A stretch of DNA of 64,000 bases, from the NCBI RefSeq assembly GCF_026151205.1, contig NC_087073.1, forward strand, positions 7,975,411-8,039,410. Direction: 5' to 3'. Shown here piece after piece: positions 10,050-22,000 of this stretch (the stretch's first letter is position 1; the number at the start of each line of letters is the position of its first letter). Source of the stretch: Bolinopsis microptera (taxonomy: Eukaryota; Ctenophora; Tentaculata; Lobata; Bolinopsidae). Under the pieces are notes generated by a model. That model was given only the letters and a program-made list of their open reading frames with translations, had not been told where the DNA came from and did no database searches. The translations under genes and the position numbers were made by a program.

Positions 10050-13000
10050 ATGGAACACTTCTTCAATCGAAAACCAACAAAAGGTAAAGTCTTCAATTAT
10101 CCAATTATATGTTTTGATAATTATCTAATTATAATATGTCATTATATTATGTAGTTATTGGGGGTATGTACACGTTAAGTTAGTCTATGGCATTGTTAAG
10201 TAAAAGTGAGCTAATGTTTGGTATGTTTGGTATGGGGTGGTGAGCAAGGGGGCCATGTTAAAAACCACTTCTTAATTTACCGGCCCGTTCTCGGGCACTG
10301 CGAGAGTTTAATTGAGATATTGTTGTACGTACCCACGTAATATGATAGACAGGTCCGCTAAGTACGAGCGGTGTATGCGAGCTCAGTTATGGTCACGTAC
10401 GTTTAATAGAATATGTTGATGTCAATGTAGGGGAATGTAAGATGTGAAGTCCTAATATCATGTTAAGTTTTAAAACGCCGTGTCCTTTGTGTTGTGGTTA
10501 TTATCAAACTAATAACGTATTTGCTTAATTGTTGTGTTATCAGTGAAACGCCTTAAAAATGTAACAAGTTAGTTGCATATATTTATCTAGGAATAGTTAC
10601 TTACCATGGTTATGAGATGAAAGTTCGTGAAATGAACTTATGAAATTCCTCAGTTTTTTGCCGGATAGCTGACAGTTAACATTAACACGGCTCATTTAAC
10701 ATAATTAAAATAATTCCAATGATATTCATAAATATTCCCAATACCATTCATACACAATTATTAAAAAAACGAAACGATAATCATTGAAGAGACTTTAATA
10801 CTGGCGGGAAAGTAAGTCATGTTTGTTTGTCCACGTACAGAATATGATCCATTGAATTGATTGGCTTACCACTGTCACGTGTCTAAAAGTTATGACTCAT
10901 CTCCCCACTGGTACCCAAGTCTTTGATATTTACTCTAAGCTGTTCTTTATCTTGTTCGTGACTTCGCGTTCAGCAACATTCACAGCTGTTATAAATTATT
11001 ACCTCAACACTAATCTTTTTGAATCCCAACCCCTCGACTCCATGTGAATATTTTTCACCACATTGAGGATGTACATGTATAGCTTATAATTTGTAGTTTT
11101 TATTTACTTTAATTTTGAGCAAACTCCCCCACCTTATTTAATACAAGCCAGACGGCTCCGTTTTATTAAACGTGTGGCCACCAAGTTCAGAAGGAGTGTG
11201 CTAATTTGTGTACACACGGTGCTGTGAAGGTGTTCAGCGGTATGTACTAACTTACACAGCGTGTACATGACAAGTTTGTGGTGCGAACAGTATGGCAAGA
11301 GTATAGCAAGAGTATAGCAAGAGTATAGCAAGAGACAAGAGCACAGAAAGAATAGAGCAATTGTTTATTCTATGAGTATGGTTTCGGACTTCGGTTCTAA
11401 GTTCACATCAAGTGCGAAAATGAACCTTGATTCGAAAAAATGAACATGGATATTCTTTAATTTGATATATTCCTCGAATGAGTGGTGATGGTAAGTCATG
11501 CCAGAAAGAATTAATTCAGTGACTGAGCTATAGAGGCCAACGTATGTATATTATATACTGACTTTTGCCCCCCCCCTGTATTCTGAGACTGATTTATGTT
11601 AAAAGTTGGCGATGTAAACCAATTCTTTTAGATAATGTTATACGATGCATATTAATACACCATTGACCACATCTATATTAGATCTCGATCACTTATGTAT
11701 ATCTATTGTTTATCGATATAGCATCATGAAAACGAAAATTTACATTAGCATTGACGTATTTACCTCTAAGTACTATCCGTGCTAAAAATATGTAAACATA
11801 TTATGAACACTATTAAACTAAAGGTCACTAAATAAGAGTTATTAATTAATGAGTACATTTTCAGTAGACAAGCTGACTATTAACTATAACATTAAGTAGA
11901 CTAGAAGATTAGTAACTATAACATTAAGTAGACTAGAAGATTAGTAACTATATCATTAAGTAGACTAGAAGAGTAGTAACTATATCATTAAGTAGACTAG
12001 AAGATTAGTAACTATATCATTAAGTAGACTAGAAGAGTAGTACTAACTATAGCTGTTGCTTGATTAAAATCAGTCAAGCTAAGTCAACATTGGATTGATC
12101 GACTATAACTGTAAACTACATATTTATATTGTATTATTGTAAATCTAATTCTAACCAAAATTCCAGGGTACATTGAACTATCGAAAGAGATCGAAAAGAA
12201 CCAAAATAATCGCCACATCACTGATGAGAACATAACAGTACCAAACCACATCAGCAAGGCAGCTTGTTATGTTGAGGATGCCAGGGACGGCAGGTTAGTC
12301 AACATTACTCTTTAGTGTAAACTGTAGTGTAGACTTTAGTGTAGACTTTAGTGTAGAGTTTAGTGTAGACTTTAGTGTAGACTTTAGTGTAGACGTTAGT
12401 GTAGACTTTAGTGTAGACTTTAGTGTAGACTTTATTGTAGACTTTAGTGTAGACTTTAGTGTAGATTTTAGTGTAGACTTTAGTGTAGACTTTAGTGTAG
12501 ACTTTAGTGTAGACTTTACTCTTTAGTGTAGACTTTAGTGTAGACTTTATTGTAGACTGTAGTGTAGACTTTAGTGTATACTTTAGTGTATACTTTATTG
12601 TAGACTGTAGCGTAGACTTTAGTGTAGACTTTAGAGTTTAGTGTAGACTTTAGTGTAGATTTTGAGCTTGTAGACTCTGAAGATGAACCATTTATTATTT
12701 GTCACATCAGAGCTGCCTTTAATTTGAGTTGTCACGTGTTCTAAAACTAACACTACTACTACACTACTAATAGTAACAACACATCATGGTAAATCTCTTT
12801 CCACTAATCTTCTCGAACCCGTCAAATTACGATGATTTGTTTCTGGCTGAGCTTACAAACAATTAATTAAGACGTCTTCCCATAGTATAGCTCCAGTATC
12901 CTTCTCGTGTTATGTACTCATACTTATTTTGATCTTCAGTACAGCTATTAACACTATGTTATAGACTGTATAGCCACTATCTAAGTAGACCACTCCGAAT

Positions 13001-16000
13001 GTGGTTGTTGAGTACTGAAATTATTCATTCTGCACACAACCATTATTTTGTTTGAAAACAAACAACCTACGCAACCACTGATACAACTATACAAGTTACG
13101 GCCATGTTGCGTAACTGTAACATGGTACGTAACATGTTACGTAACTGCCGGTCTAACTCGTCACATTCCTGGCCCCTCCCGAAACCCTTTGTTCCGGTGA
13201 GTACCTGTGTACACAGGGTTACAGTGTGGCAGTGTTTGATGAGGTGCGAAAATGATTGAATTGTGTGTTAAACGATAAATGATTTAAAACTGAACTATTT
13301 TCAGGCTTGCCAACGGCAAGGGTAAAATGTCAGAAAAATCACGGAAAATACAGCTGTAAGTCAAGTTGGGTTAATATGGCTTTTTCTCTCTTAGATTTGT
13401 GAAATGTGAAATTATTGTTGTTTCTGTATTTAAAAATCCGACTTTCACGCTCTTCGGCATATTGCTATATTGTAAACGTCAGCCGACTTGTTCTAACAAA
13501 GCTTTCTAATTTCTGTGAGGGGTGCCGCCGTTAACGTGGCATTGTGCCCTCGTATTGAGTCACTGAATACTCAAATTTAAACATATTTAAACAAATTTAA
13601 ACAAATTTCTCAGTACTCACCTATACTAACTTTTTCAGGTGTTTTTTCATACAAACGCACGATTGGTGGGCTCGGTTTATATACCTCTCAATCGTCTTCC
13701 TGGCTATCCTGATATTCTTCGAGCCACCTTCCTCCGCCGCTATCACCGTTTGTGATCAGGAGATGTTCAAGTTTAAAAGTGACAGCAAAATCTGCCAAAA
13801 CAAGAGCATTATCAAGGACTGGGAAGCTTGGACTCTTTTTGTTGAATTTTTATTAATTATGGTGAGTGGCCTGGGCGCCTTATTCATTGTTAGCATTCTA
13901 TAGCGACTGTTTAATTTAATAAGGACAATGGATACACAATAATTTGTGCATGCCTTTACCGTTATGGCAGTTAAATGTGTAGCTAGATTTTTGGAATTTG
14001 TGCATCTATCGAAATGTGTTAGTAACAATCAATTTAATTACTTTCAGATATTTGTTACTGATGTATTTATGAAAGCTACTTATATGAAGCCGAGTGTATA
14101 CTTTACAAAGAAGTGGCACAAGTGAGTTATAACACTTTTACTTTTGTTGATTGCCATTAATTGTCCATAAGACTTGGACCAAAATTCGTGAAAATATGGC
14201 TATTTACTTTAGACTTATATTATACCTTTATACATACATGTTATTATACATATCATGTTATTATACATATCATGTTATTGATATGAAATATGAAGTAAAA
14301 TCCCATCCTAGGCCAAAGTAAGTTATTTACTCGGAAATAGTCTGGCCGTTTCTTAGAATTACAAGTTGTATTTGCACTTACTCTATTAATATATACATTA
14401 TACATACATGCATGCTATCTAGCTGCTATCCAGTGCTTTAATGTACTTATTCCAATATAAACTAAAATGAACTCCATTTCAGGGTTACAACATTTTTTAT
14501 TTTATTGTTTTCGATTGACTGGATCATATTCACCTGCACATATTACGCCATGGATCAGAAAGGAGTGAGTTAACCTTTTATTACTTGTATTACTCTTGTT
14601 ACTCTTATTTCTTTAAGTAAAACCAAAGCCTTTTTTGGCTGCTATAAAAGCTGATTTAATTGAACTACTGATACTATATTTAGACTGACACTAACCTCCT
14701 TCCCCCAGTTGCGGTTCAGCAGACCATTCAGACCTGTGCTACTCCTCACAAGATACCGAGAGTTACGTCGAATCCTGGAAACCCTTACAGACATGTTGAA
14801 TGAACTGATAAAGCTTACATTTGTCATAATTTGCTTTGTTCTGTTCTTTGCCTGGCTTGGAGTGGTGAGTGACTTTTGTTTGTTGGTAATCCTGAAAATA
14901 TCCTTTTTGTTTCGCGAATGGTATTTAATACATTGTTGTACCTAATTTTAAGGCATTTTCTTTGGATGATATCTGTCGCAATGTGGCCTGTAATTCTAAA
15001 AGAAAGAATTTCATCACAAAGAAAAGATAGATTTGGTGGAACAATGTGTGATATGTAATGGCCTAATACAGCGGACATAACCCAGTCATTACTTCATGGC
15101 TTCTCCAAATAATTTAAAACAATTTGACAGATATGTGGAATGTACTAGAAGTAAGTAAAGTTATTTAAAACAGGCCGCAAAACCAGTAAATACCCTGAAA
15201 ATAGTCCAAAACAAGTGGCTGCCATGATCTAATATTACAATTTCACTCCACTTGGTAACAAGCAGTCAGCAGGACTGTGCTTTGTGTACTGACTACATTA
15301 CCTCTTATTATGAGGCCTGGAATTTCCTCTGCCGTCACATGCCCTGCCTACACCAGCTACAGCTATTCACATACGCATTTTCAGACGTTTTTCGGGAAGA
15401 CGTACATGTTCACAAAGAACTGCATCGACCCTGACCACGGATCAGTATTACAAAAGCTGGAGACAGATCCGGAATACTGTGTTAATACACCGTGCTGGGA
15501 CCGGTCCAAGTTCCCTTTCTGCCTCTGTACTGGCGAAGACAACGTCACTATCAATGATATTGAATATCAGACTGGATGTTCTGTGCCGAAAAAGAAATTT
15601 TCTGGTCCTTACGTCGAGGGAGAAACAGAAACTTACAACAACAGCTTTAGTGATCCGCTGATAGGCATGGTCCGACTGGTTGTTCTTATCTCCACTGAGA
15701 ACTATCCTGATGTCATGTGTAAGTTATTTTTATTTCTATCTGAAACAATAATATGGAGTCTCACAACTTATTGTGCGTGTAGCTTATTGCAGCTGTAATT
15801 TGTTGAGGCCGTTTAATTTTGGAATTTATAGTGTTACAAAAAGGGTCTACTGAAAATTGTCACTTTTAATACACGTTTCATTACTGGTAGCCCTCACAGC
15901 GATGGCGCGCCGTATTATCCAACAAATTGACATGAGCTAGCTAAGACGCGCGCACGCGATGTTATTTTATCTGACATGCATGACAGCTTATATTAAATTT

Positions 16001-19000
16001 CAATTTTAAAATGATCTGCAATCATTACTAATATAATCGAATAAGATGTGACCTATTAAATTATTTCAGTGCCGGCGTTCAAAGCTAACAGTGCAAATTT
16101 TCGTAAGTATACATTTTAACAATTTCTTAATTTTTCTGAAAATGAAAGGTACGTTTTATTTTGATAGATAACTGGTCGAAAGAGTCCATAACAGATAATA
16201 TTCCTTTTATTCAGGGAACAAGATGCAGGGTCTTTAGTAAATAATTTAAGAAAATGTCAATCAACAATCTTACAGCCTTCTAAACACCTTTATTTCAGTA
16301 TATTTCATCGTGTTCATATTCATTGGAATGTTTCTGTTACTTTCTGTTCTGCTGGCTGTGATTGTTGAGTTTTGGCTGTCTTATCTTAAGAAGACCAACG
16401 ATTCGGAAAAACGGAAGGAGAGGCTAGGGATAACCAAAGCCTTCATTTGGATCGACAAAGACCGTAAGTTACCGCTGAAAAAAAAAATTGGTTAAATATC
16501 CATCCGATGATCATTGCCGTTGTTCCTTTATGCCTCCAATGATAGACCCAAAATTCACGCTTTGTACGGTCAAGTTTGAAGAAGAAAATGGCAAGAATTG
16601 AAATTTCGTGAATGATTGTCACCGAATTTTCAAGGCGAAAAAGGCAAGGGATTGCCACGTCGCTAGGCTGGAGCCACAATAATATGAATTTTGCTTCAGA
16701 GAACTATTATATAAAGGAACACTCGTGGAACGAGCTTATACTGCTGCTAAAGAAAGATTTCACGAAACTCCAATCTCACTTCATGTTTCAAATGCTGGAC
16801 TGGGAGCAAAAGGGGCAGCTGGATGTGTTAGACTTCCTGAACATTGCTGAAGCGTTAAAACTCCACTATACGCTAAAAGACGCTGACACGGCTATAGAAA
16901 ACACGGAGATAGGACAATTTGCACGGTAAATACTGTGTTACCCTGTGTTTATGCGTGATTGTCTTGAAAATGTATTGTTTGCAGAGTTACACGGCAGGTG
17001 CAGCAGCCCTAATGTTTTCTTTTGCTTTTTACTGCTGCTCAACTGGTAGCCGTGCCGGCCTGCAATCTTCAAGTTGTTTTATGTTACTAATTAGAAGTCC
17101 TTTTGAACTTGATTGTCCGATGTTTTAGCAGTTTATTCTTATATCGGGACTTTCCCTAAAATAGAGTTTCGATTTCCCTAAAACTAGAATTCTGATTTTT
17201 TAGTCTTGAAACCGCGTTCTTGTAAAGTAATGAGGTGGTGAAATGGTAAACCTTTGTATTGACGCTTTCTCTTAAAGGTTTTTCTTACAGGCGGATATTG
17301 AGTTACGGCTTCCCTATCACTTTCTTCGGGCTAATGACTCCGAAGACGGTGAACGTGCAAACGATATCCATCTTCTTCTCCTTCATCCACACAATCCTGT
17401 CTGTTGTGCACTACAACAACGTCCCTCAGAACTACATCATTGCCCGAACTACCATCAATACAGTTCTTCTCTTGGTTCTTCTGTCAGAGGTTGGTATTTA
17501 GTTCTACCTGTTTGCTCTTCAGTATATAATGGGGACTTTAGTTTTTATTAACTGCGCTGAAAGCGGGAAATATCCCACTGCACTGAAAATGTGCTCAGTT
17601 TGGATTTGATACGAAAATGTGAAGATTCATTTTAAGCTAATCTTGAATAATTTCTAGGTTCTGTTGCGAATTATGGCAAGTGGCACGGGCTTTCTTCATC
17701 CGTTGATAAACAAGTGGGAAGTGACGAGTATATCAGCCGCTTTCATCGCTATGATTGGATACTGGATAACGTAAGCCTTTCTGCGATATAATTGCAAATT
17801 GTTTAAAATTTCAAAGCATCTTCACTACCCTGTCAAGGCTCATCACGATAAAGATAGGTTTATGTATTAACTATAATACCGGTAATTAGTGTTATAATTA
17901 GTGTGTAATTATTAATTAATCCCCTGCAGGTGGTTGTCCTCGTTGAAGTCTAGTTCGGGGGCTATTGACCACACAATGCCTCAAGCTGATGATTTTTTCC
18001 GGCTAACATGGGAATCCTTCATACTTTTCAAATTGTGTCTACAATTCCGGGCTGTCAGTGGAAATTTGGTCTTCATGTACAAAGTACTTATCTCAAATTT
18101 GCTACACTTTTCTTTTCCTAAATACAATCATTTAACTTGTCAAGAAGCAGAATTCCGGTTAATCATATATAATTGAATTGTTCTTTTTTTCGAATCGGAA
18201 TGATTCCCAAATAATATTGTAATCCGAAAACTAACACAAAACTAACGTTACTCACTTTCCTCAGGTGCTGGTGGTTCTCTTTGAACTGTTCTTTTTCATT
18301 TTAATCATCATGTACGTCTTCTTAGGAATAGGCCTCGAACTCTTTGCCATAGCAGATGGTGGCAACGATAACTATTTCGCGCATTACGAATGTGAACTGG
18401 TAAGTGAGCCGGTTACCAGGACTGTTACCCTGGTGTTAAGACATTAACTTTCTAATTTTATCTGTCTTTTCCTCCTTACAGGTGCTGTGTGTACTACTGA
18501 TGCTAATGCTCTTTGTTCTCGTTATCTGTTACGTATTCTTGATAATCGGTTTAGAATTGTTTGCGGTATCCTCGAACGAATCTCTGGCCAGAAATTACTT
18601 TCAACATTACGGCTGCGAGCTGGTAAGGAGGCACCGCAAGTTTTATAGTCCAGTGCCAGTTGCCGCTTTTTAAGCCGCGTGACCGCTTGCCCCATGCCAG
18701 CCAGCTTTTCAGTGTGGTTTGTTAATTAGCCTCGTTTCCTGGCCAAGCTACAGAGTAGAGTAAAGAATAAAGATATTCACCAAGGAAGGGGACTAACTTT
18801 TAGTTGGTCAAATAATTGCATTGTGTGAACGATGTGAGGACAGTATAGATAGAAAATATGGAAGAATAAATTCTAATCTAGGCCCAGCTGACTGCTGTAG
18901 TGTACTCTAACTGGTATGACACTCCTACCTAAAAACGAAACATATTATTATTAAAGGGAGTCATTATATATCTTCGTTTAGGTTTCCAAGTTAGCATACT

Positions 19001-22000
19001 GACCTCTGTTCTCAGTATATAATATATAGTTAAAGTGTTAAGGCCACTGATGGTACTACTACTAGACAGAATAAGTTATTGTACTACTGTACGAATATGT
19101 ATATTGGATCTGACTGATAGATGCCTTCAAGGATAGATTATATTTAGATAGATTTATAACCTGCCTCATACTGAACTGGACTGAGGCGATTGCTGCAAGA
19201 TGTTCGCCCTTCGTCCGACCTTGTGTTCAACAGTAGAGCGAGAGGGTTCGCGTCTTTTGCACAGCTCAATGCTTTGTTGCTTACATGTGTAATGTGTATG
19301 CTATTGTGTGTTGCTTTTTCATCCATTTTATGTTTCCATGCTATTTCGTAATCCAGATTTATCATATCATATCGATTCAAATTCCAAGACAAACGACAGA
19401 ACTAAATATTTTTTAAACATAGTAATAATAGTTATCAGATATTTTCAATGTTATCAATCGTGATGCTAATTTTTGCTTTTACAGCTACCATTAAACATGA
19501 AAAAGTGTTATAAATTTTACCAAATTAAGATTATTTATAACCCAATACTCTAATAAGCTAATACTGAAACATTTGCTGAAATACTTACTGACGCGAGTTC
19601 TTCCTCAGGGATTTATAGATCCTAGTTGTGGTCTGATCACCCTTCTGCAACTGATCACCACTAGTAACTGGCACTCTGTGATGAACTCAGTCTACAAGGC
19701 TAGTGGGTGGTGGGCCTACATATACTTCATCCTCTTCTACATTGCCATTGATCTGATCTTGCTCGATTTAATGATCGCCATTGCCATCGAAATGTACAAC
19801 GCGGTCAGTCGACAATCTGATGACACCTTCGGTGAACAGCCTGGTATTTGCTTTGAGGTAAGTAATATAGCTTCTTACAACTGTTCAACTACTGTACTGT
19901 TGAAATTGTTATTATCCTTTCTTCGTTATCAAGGGTAACTTTTATGGAATTATTTATTAGTGCAATGTGTATTAACTTATTAATAATCCTTCTTTTGATT
20001 CCTATAAGTAAATTATGTTACTTTTGAAGAGTTTTTTTTTGGTGGTTTATTGTTAATCGTAGTGTGGTATATATCAATAAATCTTCCTATGATTACTATA
20101 TGATATATTTAAAGTTTTAATTTTTCCTAAATAGATTTGTTTTTGAGATGATTTAGTTGTTTGTTGCTGGATATTTTCACCTCACCCTTTAGAACCGCTC
20201 TGACATGGTTAGTACCTGGCACTTGTGTCAGTTGCTAACCATATGGGCGGTATACAAGCACATTATTTCATTTCATTTCATTTCATTTCAAGACATGTTG
20301 GACTTCAATAAAATGACGTCGTCTTATATACCCGAAATAACTCTTCCTCTCCTCAGGTATACGAAGGGAAAATCCCGGAGCCATCCTGCCCCGTAGCTGC
20401 TGCCGTTGCTAAACCAGAACGTCGCAGATCTCGGCTTGGTTCAATATTCAACACCAACGGTACCTCTCAACCCGAACCTTATCGTAAACTCATTTTAGAG
20501 GTGACTCGTAGTAAGAAAGGATCCTGGCGTCAGAGCATCATTACAAGTGAAATCTTTAACATCGATTCTAACGAAATTGATGATATCCAGCGTTCTTTAG
20601 ACAAGGATTACCCTGGTGCCAAGTCAAAGGAAAAGCACCATGGCCATGGGCATGACGGTGAATCAAGGGGAATTGAGGTGAAGCTACTGTATTCGGAAAA
20701 GAGCAACGAGCGTATGAAACTCAATAAACCAGACTGTAAGCTTTACATAAAATCAGAGTTCATGGATCTTAACGAGCAACCACAGGGTAAAATACTGATG
20801 GAGCTCAACGACAATCAATCTAGTCTGCACTTCAAACTGATCTTTAAGAGCCCGAGTAAGCCAATACGGGGGATAATAAGGAACAGCGACGACGTCAAAT
20901 GTGAGGATTATTACGAGCTGGATGAGGGCGAGTTTTCGTTCCACGCCCACACAAACGACTATCACGTTTACAAACATTGGAGGATGAAGAGAAATCAGAA
21001 ACAGAACCTGATCCACGGCCAGGTCTCCTTCCTCATCATGACCAAGGATAAACCGAACGGGGCTATGGTGGCTGAAATTGATGGTGTCCAGGTTCGTTGT
21101 TGAAATTTTACTCAGCAGTCACAAATATGGAAAAAATGGTATAAATTAATCGATTCACAGGCGTCCAATTTAGAATACTGCCTTATGCGAGGTTTTAATT
21201 TGCTCTAATCTTTTAAGTACCAGTCCGTTTTGTATAATATTTGATCCTGGATACCCTTTTCAAACAAAGTTTATCCATCATTAAACTTTATTCTACTAAT
21301 CTAAGTGAAGAGAATTGTGAATCGTTTACGTTTAATAACCGGTACAATAATTGCAGGCAGAAAAGCAGCGATGGATGCTGAGAAAGGAAGAAATCCAACA
21401 AAATGCCGAAACTTTCGGAAAAGTGTCTCCCCTTCTATCTTGGTTTGCTCACAGGGTAACAACCCACGTCATGAAGGACGACGACACTGACGAGGAGGAC
21501 GAGGGTGCGCTGGAAGAAGGAGCTCTTGTTAAACAGCAGGTAAAGAAACAGGTACAAGCACAGGTTCATTGATTCTGCATGCTATCTTCGGGAGGGTCTT
21601 TACCCTTTCTGTTTTAGCATGTTGATAATTGAAACCCGGAGTTGGTTCAATAAAACCGAGGCAGCCCGTTTTTTTTTTTTTTTTTTTTTTAAGAGAGGCT
21701 GGGCCAAGATAGCCCACGAGAGGATAGCATTGAGATGCTCTGCCTACCTCTGGGGTGTGGCAACCTTGGGGAAGGTTGCCGGTGAAATCAGAGTGATTGG
21801 TGGAGGATGGTGTAAGATGATATATGAGTCAAAATGATACGCTTAAATGCCAGCTGGGTTTGGAAAAGTAAAACGAGACGAGACAGCATATGAGCTAATA
21901 CTTTAAGTCACCCCGGTCTGATCCAGCTCTTCCGGCACAATTAAGCGTTTGGTGCGGTTTGCGAAATTGACAATTGTGGTGATGTGTTGGTTGTCGAATA

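Noticed and set aside
7416-12660. CRISPR-like arrays of short repeats
   Set aside because: The 12-, 18-, 32- and 54-bp units are directly tandem with no unique spacers, and the genome is animal.
15252-15798. A separate 173-aa gene starting at 15277
   Set aside because: The frame runs through the acceptor at 15384; only 15385-15718 aligns with the paralogue exon, so the upstream codons are intronic.
18265-18622. Reading both duplicated exons as constitutive parts of one protein
   Set aside because: It stays in frame but would place two S5 helices in domain II; the paralogue and family architecture have one.
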